From the NCBI GenBank assembly GCA_023678885.1, contig CM042983.1:23728279-23792278 (forward strand): a DNA stretch of 64,000 nucleotides, given 5' to 3'. The notes beneath the pieces are model-generated. The model was not told the origin of the DNA. It saw nothing but the letters and a program-made list of their open reading frames with translations, and made no database searches. The position numbers were made by a program, and so were the translations under genes. Below, piece after piece: positions 1-10,500 of this stretch. Source of the DNA: Pogostemon cablin (taxonomy: Eukaryota > Streptophyta > Magnoliopsida > Lamiales > Lamiaceae). Within the stretch, counting starts at the first letter, position 1. Each line of letters begins with the position of its first letter.

Positions 1-86
1 TAAAGAGATGTTTAAAGTGAAGATGAGGCCCGATGGGGTCTTGGATTTTTCCGACTGTTAAGAGCTTAAATCCGTCCGGCTTGAAC

Positions 87-122
87 ACGTTAAACTTAGC
101 GCTAAATGGGAGGCAACCCATT
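87..122 (+). other. Conserved post-pol box and GGGAGGCAACCC-type hairpin
   Basis: ACGTTAAAC at 87-95 is followed by AATGGGAGGCAACCCATT at 105-122, a perfect 6-bp stem with a 6-nt loop. Element 3 has GATGGG/CCCATC at 39620-39637, so the outermost A-T pair is replaced by G-C and pairing is kept. The box recurs after pol in elements 2, C and D. I recall similar motifs in Athila-like sequences of other plants, but no function. Confidence 0.7.
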
Positions 123-247
123 CTTTTTATCTTTTGTTGCTTGTTTGTTTTGGCCTTGTAGGTTGATTGTGTTCATGAAGAAAAATGCTCATTGAAGAAA
201 AGAGAAATGCATCATGGATTCAAGTTGATATGTTCCACCATTTGTTG

Positions 248-434
248 CAAACTTAATTCGTGACTCTTGTCTCGAGTTAAGTTTGGGGGGTGCTAGTGCG
301 GGTGGGCATAGCTTGAGTCGTGTGGATACGGTTACTTCTCAACAAGAAGATCATCAATGGAAACTACAAGGGTAAGTCTCACCACTTTTTGCAAACTTAA
401 GTCTCAACTCTTGTTTCGATTTAAGTTTGGGGGG
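248..434 (+). other. Tandem hairpins ending in internal polypurine-like motifs (element 1)
   Basis: Arms CAAACTTAA (248-256) and TTAAGTTTG (277-285), then again 392-400 and 421-429, form two perfect 9-bp stems. The 3' arm of each runs into TAAGTTTGGGGGG (278-290; 422-434), which matches the true polypurine tract at 2161-2173. The same pair occurs in element 3. Confidence 0.75.
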
Positions 435-2136
435 AAAGTGTGTGGTGTGACTCACCACTTGAGTATGATTCTTGTAAAATTGGGAAAATTTTAAAATTTT
501 TCTCATGAGTTTGGGTTTGATTTTGGTATGATTGGTGGTGTGGAAGTGCATGATAGTCCATATTTATAATGAAATTGTTGAACTAATGGTGTTTGTTGAG
601 TATTTGAGCATGAATGAGAGGTATTGGAAGCATGATGGAGCTTGGAGCTAACGCTTTCCTTACCAAATACCTATCGAGGGAATACTCTACACCTTGTCAT
701 TTTACTACTTGAAATGAATTGAGTTTGATTTGGATTGTTGTGACTAGCATGATACTTCATATGTTATGTTTGTGGGAGGTTTACTTTCGTAAATTAGGAT
801 TTTCTTTTCAATAAAGGTTGGGATGAATGTGTGCTTAATTTTCTTATGGATGATGGTATTTTGTGTTTTTGCATGTTTTGTGTTTTTGTTGTGTCTTGTT
901 TGTTGAGTCTTTATTTGTATGTTTTGTGTATTTTCATTCGTGTCTTGGGTTGTTTGGTGGTTTGTTTAGGGATGTCGTGAGTCATTTTTGAACGTGAGTG
1001 ATGATATGTTGTGGTGATAAGTGATGACAAATTATGATTAAGAATCTCTACACTTTCAAATTGTGACATGTTTTACTTAACTTGTTCAATTTTGAGATGA
1101 ATGTAGTGTAATAAGTTCCTTAAGGTCCGAGCACAAGCTTGTGAGCATTTGAGCCTCAACCATGCATACATGGTATTTCTTCATGAGTGGATCGGTTGTG
1201 TTTGATAAGTTAGAACTTGCTCAAGGACTATAGGAACGTGCCCGATTAGTGGAGATTAGTGAAATGATCTAAGGCCATCCTTGTTATTATAGTCATTGCC
1301 ATATATGTTCCTACCTTGAACATCATCCTTAGTCAACCACTTTGAGCCTATAAGCCTATTTCTTGTGAGTTTAGCACATTACAAGCCTTAATTACTCATT
1401 CAAGCTTATATATACCTTTGTGTGAGTGATTGAGGAGATGGTGGCTACAAAGGATTGATTGAATAATCAAAAGAAGTAAAGGACATGGTAAACAAGTAAG
1501 AAAAAGGATGAAAAGAGCAACAACAAGAAGGCACATGCAACCTCAAAGTAAGAAAGGAGCAAATCAACATCAAAATGCTCAAGTAAACAAAATTCAAAGA
1601 AAGGAAGCATGCATCAAAAGAAGCTCAATCAAAGGAAAGTTAATGAATAGTGCTTGAGATTGTAAAGATAAGAAAGGAAGAAAGAAAAGTGGAGAAGTTG
1701 AGGAAATTGGCCATCTCTTTGATTACTTACACTTGTTGAGTCACTATTATCCATATCTTTCCTACCATACCAAAGAGCCTATCATTACATCCTAATTAAA
1801 GACCTTTTTGATCATTAATTGAAACTTTGGTGGTTTGTAAATATAGTCCACGAGCAAGCTTATAGCGAGTCGAGCCAATCGATTAATGAGTGTGATTTAT
1901 CCTATTTCAAAAGAGTGTTGAGAGACATCGATATCCATTGTGAGGCTTGGACTAAAAGGGACTATACTACACTATTACTCTCTTTTGATTGAACTTGTTA
2001 ATTTCTCATGTTATGATTTTAATATTGTAGGATGACTTAGCATAGTTTGTAGTTATTATTGCTAACGATTTGTTATTGCTTATGTTCGTTTAGTCTTTTT
2101 CTAGGTGAAAATTTCTCCTTTTGGTTTGTCATTTTT

Positions 2137-2173
2137 GTTGCTCGGGGACGAGCAACACCTTAAGTTTGGGGGG
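2137..2173 (+). other. Hairpin plus 3' polypurine tract of element 1
   Basis: GTTGCTCG (2137-2144) and CGAGCAAC (2149-2156) form a perfect 8-bp stem with loop GGGA. A few bases later comes the polypurine tract TAAGTTTGGGGGG (2161-2173), immediately upstream of the LTR at 2176. The tract is the expected plus-strand primer for reverse transcription. Confidence 0.85.
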
Positions 2174-2175
2174 TT

Positions 2176-2516
2176 TGATTGGCGCTATTTTTACCTAGAT
2201 TTTAGTGTCTTTTGATATGTGTTTTTGTATTATTTTATCCCTATTTATATGTTATTTGGTTGTGTTTTTTGTTTTTATGGAAATGTATGTGAATGAGCTT
2301 AAACCTATGATTTTCACTTTTTATTGGATGCTAGATATGATAAGGAAGGCATAGGAAAAAGCGGATCTAAATTCGGAGTTAAAACGAGGGAGAACGGGCA
2401 ATAACGGAAGCTACACAACACGGGTCGTGTGCAGCGCACGACCCTATCAGAATGGCCGTGCGCTGACACTCGAAACACCAACTCGGCCACGCCTGTGGCC
2501 GAGTGCAGAACACGAC
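2176..2516 (+). repeat. 3' LTR of element 1, left part
   Basis: It begins TGATTGGCGC and aligns with the family-A LTRs at 31993, 41702 and 45079. It contains GC-rich inverted repeats, e.g. CTCGGCCAC/GTGGCCGAG at 2482-2503. It ends at the ACGAC target site (2512-2516) used by element 2. Confidence 0.9.
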
Positions 2517-2733
2517 TGATGAGTGTGTAAATTCACAAGTTTGGCGCTATGTTTTGTTCTAGTTTTGGAGAGTTTTGATGTGGAAATAGGTGGAAAACCT
2601 ATATATATTGTGAATTAGCATGAATCAGGTGTTAGTGGAGCTATTTGAGTGTTTTCTTAGCAAAAACAGAGTGAAAGAGCCAAGAATCGAAGAGACGGAG
2701 TCGAAGCCACGCGAACCGCCCAAGAAGTAGGTG

Positions 2734-3091
2734 GGTTCGACCTGGCTGGAGGAGGGTTCGACCTCTCCAGCAGGTCGAACCAATGTTGTTGGATGTACAG
2801 AGATTGATTCGACCACGACTCGGCTGGTTCAACCTGGCCATCAGGTCGAACCATGGTCGAACCAATTTGTAAGAAGGAGGATTCGACCACGACGTTTGGG
2901 TTCAACTTGCCAGTTGGTCGAATCGGGAGCGGGAGTTGTCCAGTGCTGAGGTTCGACCTGGGGTTCGACCAAGGCCTAAGTGGTTCGACCTGTCTAGAAG
3001 GTCGAACCTATGCAGAATTCTTCCAGTAGCGGGGTTCGACCTGGGGTTCGACCAGTGGCTAGGGGTTCGACCTATTTGATGTGGTCGAACC
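2734..3091 (+). repeat. U3 array of GGTTCGACC / GGTCGAACC inverted repeats
   Basis: GGTTCGACC, its reverse complement and near variants occur about 15 times in 360 bp. Many form perfect hairpins, e.g. GGTTCGACCT (2755-2764) with AGGTCGAACC (2772-2781), loop 7 nt. The array lies about 100 bp upstream of the TATA box. The same motif recurs at 5893-6313 inside gag and at 10841-11169 after pol. Confidence 0.9.
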
Positions 3092-3186
3092 TGTGTGCGA
3101 GAACTTACCTTATCCAGATTTTCGAGGCCGAAACGCGTGAGATCACTTAGAAAGCCCATTCCAAGCCCTAGAGACGTGGTTACAAG

Positions 3187-3193
3187 TATAAAA
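3187..3193 (+). promoter_or_regulatory. TATA box of element 2 5' LTR
   Basis: TATAAAA in the context TTACAAGTATAAAAGG. The same context is found at 15457, 23266, 47894, 51815 and 59207 in the related LTRs. It marks the likely U3/R transition shortly downstream. Confidence 0.75.
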
Positions 3194-4188
3194 GGAGGCT
3201 CATACAGAGAATAAGGAGAGCTTTTGATCGTCAATCGTAGGAGAGACAAGAGTAGAGGTGGTGATCCATCCGAAGGGCTGTGACAGAGGTTCGCTGAAGG
3301 TTCAAGTAAGAATGATCAATCTAACCATGATTGTTCCTAGATCAATCATGGGCTAGAACCACCTTGGTAGTTCTAGGGTTATGAAAGTTTCATGATGTAA
3401 TTCGTGTTTCGTGTGTAAAACTCCGTACAACACTACCTGTGGTTTGTTTTATATAAGATTGCATATTTAATCCATACTCATAGTCGTTTTGTGCATCAAT
3501 GATCGTTGTGTAGAGTCTGAATACATAACATGGTTATTGATTGAGTGCGTTCACTACTGAGCAGGGTTTATTGTTATAATTCTAAGTGAAGGGATTCCGA
3601 AGTATTATTAGAACTGTCTTATATGAATATTCATGAATTGAATTGAATTCGGGTTGATGAATAGGATGAAGAGTATAACTTTATAGTACCTAAAAAGGGA
3701 GATCAAATCGGGTTAGATTCTAGACGTAGAAGATAATTGATTATGATAGTACCTAGAAAGGGGGGTGAAGCATATCTCTTGCTCCGATGTTATTCACACG
3801 TGTCAAGCGCATATTTACTTGTGTCTATAGAGTAAACTTGCATGGTCTAGTGATGCGTCCACAAACCACAGGGCAGAGTCGGACACCATCACATGAAAAT
3901 ACGAATTGCTAGTGAAACTGGATGACCCGACGAACTACCTATCATTCTTATTGATCACAACTCACTTTTCTCTACTCTTGCTATTTCTTTTGTTATTTCG
4001 ATTAGAAGTTATTATCCATTAAACCTTTACAATTACCAACATAGTCTAAAATATACTAGAAGATAACAAAATTGATATTTATCCGTCCCGTGGGTTCGAT
4101 ATTATAACTTGGTCATCTTCGCGACTACAATTGATATCCTTATACTTGAGGATTAATTTGTGTGTTGAGAAAACCCTTATCAAGTTCT

Positions 4189-4205
4189 TGGTGCCGTTGC
4201 CGGGG
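4189..4205 (+). other. Primer-binding site, tRNA-Asp (element 2)
   Basis: TGGTGCCGTTGCCGGGG lies 6 nt after the LTR end. It matches the complement of the 3' end of plant tRNA-Asp(GUC) with one mismatch (T for C at position 4). Elements 3, C and D carry versions of the same site. Confidence 0.85.
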
Positions 4206-4296
4206 ACGGCGTAAACTATCTTTTTTGTATTATTTCTAGTTTATTAGGACTATTTACCTTGTTTTGTTGTTTTCTTTCTTATTCGATTAGAAGTGT

Positions 4297-4629
4297 ATGC
4301 TCACAAGATCAAAGAAAGGTAATCTTGAACCGTATAATCCTAAGATTGGAGCATCATCAAGAAAGAAGAAGAAGAAGAAGAGCAAGGCAAAGACAATAGA
4401 CCCAACTGAAGCTCTGAATTTTGGAGTTGAGGTTGACGAGCAGATTTCGCAAGCGATTGAGGCTACAACTGAAGTTAATTTGGAGGTAGAAACAGTCAAC
4501 ATGACAGCAAATCCGGATAATCTAGCCATCCGAGAGGTTTTCAGAAATAATGGGGCTGGAAATTATGAGCTTTTAGGAGCAAGGGAACTAACACAGCGTT
4601 CGATCTTCATTCCGCTCTTATTAGCATGA
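4297..4629 (+). CDS. gag: gag N-terminal part, element 2
   Basis: The frame begins MLTRSKKGN, equivalent to MITRSKEN at the start of element 3 gag (33819), so this ATG is the likely gag start. A basic Lys-rich segment (KKKKKKSK) follows, then the approach to the capsid domain. The frame ends at 4629 while the conserved gag sequence continues in another frame from about 4590. A single frameshift therefore separates this part from the next gag ORF. It would encode the matrix-like N-terminus of the structural polyprotein. Confidence 0.8.
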   Translation: MLTRSKKGNLEPYNPKIGASSRKKKKKKSKAKTIDPTEALNFGVEVDEQISQAIEATTEVNLEVETVNMTANPDNLAIREVFRNNGAGNYELLGARELTQRSIFIPLLLA

Positions 4630-7070
4630 TAGAAAGAAACTCCTTTTCAGGAGGGTCTTTCGAGGATCCGCAGCAGCATCTGAACAAGTTCTTGGGCTAT
4701 GCAAGTACTCAAAAAGACGTAGGAGAACATGAAGATGCTAGGAAGATCCTTTTGTTCAAATTCTCGCTTACTGAAAAGGCGAGGGATTGGTACGATACCA
4801 TTAATGCAGCTGAGTGCACCACGTGGGAGCAATTGAAGTTAAGGTTCTTGGAGAGGTATATGCCACCTTCGAAGGTGTTTAAGATGAAGCAAGATATTAA
4901 CCAATTTGCTATCAGTGGAGGTGAGAAATTTCATGAAGCGTGGGATAGATTCAAGGACATACTCAGGAAGTGTCCTCAACATGGGTTATCTAAAGCCCAA
5001 TATATCAGTATATTCTATAACGGATTGGACTGTGAATCAAGAGTGCTACTTGATGCTTCTTCTAATGGAGCATTGCTTACAAAGTCATCCGTTGAGGCCG
5101 AGAGATTGTTTGAAGACATATCAATGAATTCGAGGGATTGGCCTACTGATAGAGTTAGAGGTACGTACGTTCTTGGAAAGGTAGCTCAGGTTGAACAAGC
5201 AATGGTGAAAACTAAGAGAGAGGATGAAATCGTTTCGAGCTTGTCCAATATCAACAAGCTACTTGAGTCTCAACAGAAGCAGATCAGCGAGATATCCCAA
5301 CGAGTGCCAATCATGCAGCAAGAGATGATGAATAATGGAACCATCCAAGATGAATTGGAGGAAGCAAATTATGCCATGGGTCAAAGTATTCAAGGAACGA
5401 GGTACCCAAATCAAAGAAACCGGAACTATCAAGGGAACTATCGAGGGAACTTTAATAATCGTGGTCCATCTGGTAGTTATCAACATCAACCAAGGAGGCC
5501 TGAATTTTCATCGAGCAATACGAACAATGCCGTACAACTTTCGATGGGTGTTGATCCGGGAGAAAAGGTGGAAGAAGGGAAGCCTGGTTTCGAGGATACT
5601 GTGAATCGGTACATGGTAAAGAATGATGAAAGAGTGAACCGCCTTGAGGCAAAGCTTGAGAAAAAGATTGATGATCACCACAGAGATTTGTCCACTCAAG
5701 TGAAAGATCTCACATTGTTGATGGGTACAATTACAGAGAATGTAAACACATTGACTCAAACTGTAGGAAAAGGGAAGTTTCCGTCTCAGAGTATAGAGAA
5801 TTCGAAGTCGTATAATGCCATCACACTGAGGTCGGGAACGCAGTACGAGGGACCGATGAGGCCGGAATCAAAGTTGGAATTTTCTAAGCCTCGGTTCGAC
5901 CAATACGCAGAGGGTTCGACCAACTTTTCAGGTCGAACCCAGGTCGAACCTCATCGGCCAGAGCACTCTGTTTCGACACAGGAGCGGTTCGACCAACACG
6001 CAGAGGGTTCGACCAACTTTTTAGGTCGAACCCAGGTCAAACCTCATCGGCCAGAGCACTCTGTTTTGACGCAGGAATGGTTCGACCACGATCAAAAGGG
6101 TTCGACGAACTCTTCAGGTCGAACCCAGGTCGAACCGAAGGATGGAGATTATACAGTGAAGCGGTTCGACAAAAGGGGCAGTGGTTCGACCTCCAATGCT
6201 GGTCGAACCCAAGTCGAACCTCCGGAGCGGAATGAGATCAGTCTTCCAGGAGAGAGGTTCGACCAATACAGTCCTGGTTCGACCTCTCAGCCTAGTCGAA
6301 CCCCAGTCGAACCTCGCCAAGATGTTTTGTTTGATGCACCTGTTGTTCCTTTTGATGTTGATGCAACTCCAGTGGTACGGAATGAGCAAAGTACAGACAT
6401 AATAGCTGAGAAAAAATGGGAAAGAGCTAAGCAATTAAGAGCCGAAAAGGAGAAAGCAGAGAAGGTTGATCGTGATGAATGGGGGATTCCCAAAACAAAG
6501 ATACCTCTACCGTTTCCCTACAAGCTAGTGAAGAAGGGGTTGGAAGAAAAGTTCAAGAAGTTTTCAGAGATAATGAACAAGATAAGCTTGAACATCCCTT
6601 TTTCAGAGGCAATCATGGAGATGCCATATTATTCTCGATTCCTTAAAGACATATTGATGAAGAAGCGAAGCTTAACCGGAGTGGAAACGGTAAACTTATC
6701 TGAGAATTGTAGCTCAATTATTCAAAAGAAGTTGCCACCAAAAGTGAAAGATCCGGGGAGCTTTACTATTCTATGTGAGATCGGGAAGGGGCCAGCACGG
6801 CGAGCTTTGTGCGATCTAGGGGTAAGCATCAATTTGATGCCGTTGTCCATCTTTCAGAAGCTTGGTTTGGGGAAGATGACCCCGACAACTGTTGCTCTCC
6901 AATTGGCAGATAGATCCATGACGTTTCCGAAAGGTATAATTGAAGATGTTCTAGTAAAGGTGGAGAAGCTAGTCTTTCCTGTGGATTTCCTTGTATTAGA
7001 AATGGATGATGACAAGGATAATGTTCCTTTAATCTTGGGGAGGCATTCCTTGCTACAACTGGAGCTATGA
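4626..7070 (+). CDS. gag: gag-protease, element 2 (with in-frame repeat domain)
   Basis: An 814-codon frame covering the capsid-type retrotransposon gag domain (roughly residues 10-150, with motifs such as ARDWYD and [10 protein letters not shown]). A Gln/Asn/Arg/Gly-rich stretch (about 259-285) replaces the usual CCHC zinc knuckle, as expected for Athila. A charged coiled-coil-like stretch (about 330-370) follows. A tandem repeat RFDQ...GST...GRTQVEP spans about residues 423-563. The aspartic protease is near the end. Its active site reads [11 protein letters not shown] (Asp about 730), where element 3 has CDFGASINLMP. The true N-terminus is upstream at 4297. The frame is lost at about 7040, just after LILGR, where the next ORF takes over. 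Confidence 0.9.
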   Translation: MIERNSFSGGSFEDPQQHLNKFLGYASTQKDVGEHEDARKILLFKFSLTEKARDWYDTINAAECTTWEQLKLRFLERYMPPSKVFKMKQDINQFAISGGEKFHEAWDRFKDILRKCPQHGLSKAQYISIFYNGLDCESRVLLDASSNGALLTKSSVEAERLFEDISMNSRDWPTDRVRGTYVLGKVAQVEQAMVKTKREDEIVSSLSNINKLLESQQKQISEISQRVPIMQQEMMNNGTIQDELEEANYAMGQSIQGTRYPNQRNRNYQGNYRGNFNNRGPSGSYQHQPRRPEFSSSNTNNAVQLSMGVDPGEKVEEGKPGFEDTVNRYMVKNDERVNRLEAKLEKKIDDHHRDLSTQVKDLTLLMGTITENVNTLTQTVGKGKFPSQSIENSKSYNAITLRSGTQYEGPMRPESKLEFSKPRFDQYAEGSTNFSGRTQVEPHRPEHSVSTQERFDQHAEGSTNFLGRTQVKPHRPEHSVLTQEWFDHDQKGSTNSSGRTQVEPKDGDYTVKRFDKRGSGSTSNAGRTQVEPPERNEISLPGERFDQYSPGSTSQPSRTPVEPRQDVLFDAPVVPFDVDATPVVRNEQSTDIIAEKKWERAKQLRAEKEKAEKVDRDEWGIPKTKIPLPFPYKLVKKGLEEKFKKFSEIMNKISLNIPFSEAIMEMPYYSRFLKDILMKKRSLTGVETVNLSENCSSIIQKKLPPKVKDPGSFTILCEIGKGPARRALCDLGVSINLMPLSIFQKLGLGKMTPTTVALQLADRSMTFPKGIIEDVLVKVEKLVFPVDFLVLEMDDDKDNVPLILGRHSLLQLEL
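5893..6313 (+). repeat. In-frame GGTTCGACC/GGTCGAACC array inside gag
   Basis: Five imperfect units of about 30 codons are translated as RFDQ...GST...GRTQVEP. The DNA carries the same GGTTCGACC and GGTCGAACC words as the LTR array. Some units share the spacer AGCACTCTGTTT with the post-pol array at 10841-11169. Element D gag has a decayed version at about 61665-61990 in the same place, after the ITLRSGT-type motif. Element 3 gag has none. Confidence 0.9.
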
Positions 7071-10000
7071 TAGATGTTCGGAAGGGAGAACTGAAGTTGA
7101 GAATGGACAAAGAAGAAGTATTTTTCAACTTGGACAAAGCAATGAAGATGCCAATGGAGTCCCAATGTTATAGTATTGACGTGGTGGAGGAGATTGTGAA
7201 GGAGGATATGTCTCTGATCATGTCAAAGGATCCTCTTGAGACATGTTTGATGGAGTCTCTTACTTATCCCACTACGGAGCTTGACGAACTTTCTAACGAG
7301 GTATGTATTGAATTTCTTGAAAACTTACTTGCTTTGGGTGATGACAGGTTTACTTTGGAAAGAAATAAAGTGGAAGAAGTCAAATGGACCAGGAAGTACT
7401 TGCCTTTGGATAACGAAAACACTCTAGTGGAGAAAAGAAAAGAGGAGTTGAAACCATTGCCGGACCACTTAAAGTATGCTTTTCTTAGAGATAATGCACA
7501 ATATCCAGTAATTGTATCTTCTTCCCTTAATGATGATCAACTTGAGGAGTTATTAGATGTCTTGAGGAAGTACAAGTCTGCAATAGGGTGGTCACTTGAT
7601 GATTTGAAAGGTATTAGTCCGTCGTATTGTATGCATCGGATTAGGTTGTTGGATGAAGCCAAGGCTAGTGTTCAGAATCAGCGTAGGGTGAATCCCGCAA
7701 TTCAAGAGGTGATAAGGAAGCAAATTCTTACGTGGTTGGATGCTGGAATTATATATCCTATTAGTGATAGTCCCCATGTGAGTCCATTGCATGTAGTTGC
7801 TAAGAAGGGGGGCATGACTGTAGTGAAAGCTGAGGATGGAGAAGCTATAGCCACGAGAATTCCTACGGGATGGCGTACATGTGTGGATTACAGGAAATTA
7901 AATGAGAACACGTGTAAGGACCATTTTCCTCTTCCGTTTATGGATCAAATGTTGGATCGTCTTGCAGGGTATGAGTTTTATTGTTTCTTGGATGGATACT
8001 CGGGGTATACTCAAATCATGATTGCTCCCGAGGATCAAGAAAAGACCACTTTTACTTGCCCCTACGGGACTTTTGCTTTTAGGAAGATGCCGTTTGGATT
8101 GTGTAATGCACCTGCTACTTTTCAGAGATGCATGATGACGATTTTTGATGGTTTGATAGAGAAGATCATGGAAGTATTCATGGACGATTTTTCAGTCTTT
8201 GGTTCTTCTTTTGATATGTGTTTGTCTAACCTTGCTGTTGTTTTGAAGAGGTGTCAAGAAACTAATCTTGTCTTGAATTGGGAGAAGTGTCATTTCATGT
8301 TGAAGGATGGGATTGTTCTTGGGCATCATGTTTCCACCAAGGGATTACAGGTAGACCGTGCTAAAGTGGTGGCAATTGAGAAGCTTCCACCACCGACCAA
8401 TGAAAGAGGAGTGCGGTCCTTCCTTGGACACGCCGGTTTTTACAGGAGATTCATTAAAGACTTCTCAAAATACTCTAAGCCCTTATCTCATTTACTTGAA
8501 AAGGATATTCCTTTTGTGTTTAATGATGAGTGTCTTACAGCTTTTCAAGTTTTGAAGGAGGCGCTTATTACTGCCCCTATCTTGATCACACCGGACTGGA
8601 CTCAACCGTTTGTACTTATGTGTGATGCAAGTGATGTAGTGCTTGGGCAGCTAAGGGAGAAGAAGTTCTGCGCCATTTACTACGCGAGTAAGACTTTCGA
8701 TGTGGCACAGAAGAATTACACAGTAACTGAAAAGGAGTTTTTGGCTGTTGTGTATGCATTCGATAAGTTTCGTCAGTATTTGGTTGGCATGAAGACGATT
8801 GTGTATACGGATCACTCAACGATTCGTTATTTGATGGAGAAGAAGGAGACGAAGCCTAGGACCATAAGATGGATTCTATTACTGCAGGAGTTTGACTTGG
8901 AGATTCGGGATAAGAAAGGAACAGAAAATGTGTTGGCAGATCACTTGTCAAGGTTGGAGACTAGGGAGCATTGTGATAATTCTTTCGAGTATATTGAAGA
9001 GATGTTCCCTGATGAGAAGATCATGGCTGTGGCTGTTGAAGGTACCGAGCAAGCATGTGTGGTTGCAGCGCAAGGTATGGATCCATGGTATGCGGATTAT
9101 GTTAATTACATTGTCATTGGTGAAATTCCAAGGGATCTCAACCGATATCAACTTGCGAAATTTCGTAGGGAAGTTGAGACATTTATATGGTATGATCCTT
9201 TTGTTTATAAGATTTGTACAGATTCTATTTTCCGAAGATGTGTACCCGAGATGGAAATGGAAAGTGTGCTTGAGTTCTGTCATGCACAACCAAATGGGGG
9301 GCATTTCGGAGCACAAAAGACTGCAGCTAAGGTACTTCAATCCGCTCTTTATTGGCCTACTTTGTTTAAAGATAGTGAGATCTATGTGACGTCTTGTGAT
9401 AGATGTCAGCGCATGGGTAATATAGGTAGGAGAGATGAGATGCCATTGCAGCCTAGCATAGTCGTGGAGATATTTGATGTATGGGGGATCGATTTTATGG
9501 GGCCTTTTCCCCCGTCGAATGGGTTTCTCTACATTCTTCTTGCGGTGGATTATGTTTCGAAGTGGGTGGAAGCAATTCCTACTCATGTTAATGATTCGAA
9601 AGTTGTTTTATCTTTCCTAAAGAAATATATTTTTGCCCGTTATGGAGTTCCGAGAGCATTAGTTAGTAATGGAGGTTCCCACTTCGTCAATAAATTTCTG
9701 GAGAAGGTGCTTAAGGATTATGGTGTTAAGCATAGGGTTACTACACCCTATCATCCACAAGCGAATGGGCAGGCAGAGGTCTCCAACCGTCAAGAAAAGC
9801 AGATTCTGGAGAAAGTGGTAGGAACTAATAGAAAGGATTGGGCTATGAATCTTGATGATGTGTTATGGGGTTTCCGGACCGCTTATAAGACGGTGTTAGA
9901 TATGTCACCGTATCAAATTATCTATGGGAAGCCGTGCCACTTACCTGTAGAAATTCAACACAAAGCGTTTTGGGCTTTGCGTCGCTTGAACTTGACCCTT

Positions 10001-10360
10001 AAGGATGTAAAGGAGTTGAGAATAACTCACATGAATCAATTGGATGAGTTTAGGAGTCGTGCTTTCAAGAATTCAGAGATTTATAAGGAAAGAATGAAGA
10101 GGTGGCATGATTCCAAAATTTCATACAAGGAGTTCAAGCAAGGAGATGAGGTACTACTTTTTAACTCTCGTTTGAAGCTTTTTGCAGGCAAGTTGAAGTC
10201 TAAGTGGATGGGTCTGTTCATGATTCATCGAGCCTTAGGAGGGGGGAGTTATGTGCTTATTGACAAAGATGGAGACGTTATCATGGCGAATGGGCATCGA
10301 TTGAAGCATTATAGGTCGCCGGATGATGCGTGTGTCATTTTTGATGATACCTTGTTCTGA
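7067..10360 (+). CDS. pol: pol (RT-RNase H-integrase), element 2
   Basis: A 1,097-codon frame. The reverse transcriptase active site is FMDDFS (Asp 373-374), with upstream [11 protein letters not shown] and [14 protein letters not shown] motifs. RNase H begins at CDASD (Asp 520). Four residues present in element 3 right after it are missing, a 12-bp in-frame deletion near 8637. The integrase has the His-His-Cys-Cys region ([10 protein letters not shown] ... CDRCQ). Its catalytic positions are Asp 809, residue 868 and Glu 904, with DD35E spacing. Residue 868 is Asn (VSNGGSHF) where element 3 has Asp, so strand transfer should be abolished. A C-terminal [14 protein letters not shown] segment follows. 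The start shown is only the first Met after the frameshift; the protein is normally continuous with gag-PR. Confidence 0.95.
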   Translation: MIDVRKGELKLRMDKEEVFFNLDKAMKMPMESQCYSIDVVEEIVKEDMSLIMSKDPLETCLMESLTYPTTELDELSNEVCIEFLENLLALGDDRFTLERNKVEEVKWTRKYLPLDNENTLVEKRKEELKPLPDHLKYAFLRDNAQYPVIVSSSLNDDQLEELLDVLRKYKSAIGWSLDDLKGISPSYCMHRIRLLDEAKASVQNQRRVNPAIQEVIRKQILTWLDAGIIYPISDSPHVSPLHVVAKKGGMTVVKAEDGEAIATRIPTGWRTCVDYRKLNENTCKDHFPLPFMDQMLDRLAGYEFYCFLDGYSGYTQIMIAPEDQEKTTFTCPYGTFAFRKMPFGLCNAPATFQRCMMTIFDGLIEKIMEVFMDDFSVFGSSFDMCLSNLAVVLKRCQETNLVLNWEKCHFMLKDGIVLGHHVSTKGLQVDRAKVVAIEKLPPPTNERGVRSFLGHAGFYRRFIKDFSKYSKPLSHLLEKDIPFVFNDECLTAFQVLKEALITAPILITPDWTQPFVLMCDASDVVLGQLREKKFCAIYYASKTFDVAQKNYTVTEKEFLAVVYAFDKFRQYLVGMKTIVYTDHSTIRYLMEKKETKPRTIRWILLLQEFDLEIRDKKGTENVLADHLSRLETREHCDNSFEYIEEMFPDEKIMAVAVEGTEQACVVAAQGMDPWYADYVNYIVIGEIPRDLNRYQLAKFRREVETFIWYDPFVYKICTDSIFRRCVPEMEMESVLEFCHAQPNGGHFGAQKTAAKVLQSALYWPTLFKDSEIYVTSCDRCQRMGNIGRRDEMPLQPSIVVEIFDVWGIDFMGPFPPSNGFLYILLAVDYVSKWVEAIPTHVNDSKVVLSFLKKYIFARYGVPRALVSNGGSHFVNKFLEKVLKDYGVKHRVTTPYHPQANGQAEVSNRQEKQILEKVVGTNRKDWAMNLDDVLWGFRTAYKTVLDMSPYQIIYGKPCHLPVEIQHKAFWALRRLNLTLKDVKELRITHMNQLDEFRSRAFKNSEIYKERMKRWHDSKISYKEFKQGDEVLLFNSRLKLFAGKLKSKWMGLFMIHRALGGGSYVLIDKDGDVIMANGHRLKHYRSPDDACVIFDDTLF

Positions 10361-10500
10361 TTTGGTACCGTCGTGACTCTACGACGTTAAACATGAGCGC
10401 TTGTTGAGAGCTTACTCTTCCGTTTTATTGCTTTATTTCTTTTGTGAGTAAGAAATTTTTATATTTAAGATGCTTACTAATCGGAAATTACATCTCTTTT

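Larger units (their letters stand above)
1..2175 (+). other. Post-pol noncoding region of element 1
   Basis: This stretch starts just after the pol stop by comparison with element 3. It holds the conserved ACGTTAAAC box (87-95), the hairpin AATGGG/CCCATT (105-122), two hairpins of stem CAAACTTAA/TTAAGTTTG (248-285 and 392-429) each leading into a TAAGTTTGGGGGG motif, and the terminal hairpin plus polypurine tract. I see no protein-coding signal; the short ORFs here are chance. An AG-rich section around 1490-1700 has no recognisable content. Confidence 0.8.
2517..4182 (+). repeat. 5' LTR of element 2
   Basis: It runs from TGATGAGTGTG to ACCCTTATCA. Its U3 holds an inverted-repeat array (2734-3091) and a TATA box (3187-3193). 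The downstream half (R/U5) is shared in outline with the solo LTR at 22806 and with the LTRs of elements C and D. It includes two copies of a TAGTACCTA-plus-purine motif around 3688 and 3748. Confidence 0.95.

Noticed and set aside
2734..3091. GGTTCGA words look like the B box of tRNA genes or SINEs
   Set aside because: No A box at the right distance, no cloverleaf, no T-run terminator, and the words occur in both orientations as hairpin arms.
2734..3091. CRISPR-like array of regularly spaced repeats
   Set aside because: Repeats are palindromic words with irregular spacing in a plant LTR; no direct-repeat and unique-spacer pattern and no cas genes.
2902..3249. Minus-strand frames over the LTR arrays (also 14911-15519)
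   Set aside because: They are by-products of the repeat motif lacking stops on that strand; no family resemblance and position inside an LTR.
8948..9586. 212-codon minus-strand frame
   Set aside because: It is antisense to the integrase and RNase H region of pol, which has clear catalytic motifs on the plus strand.
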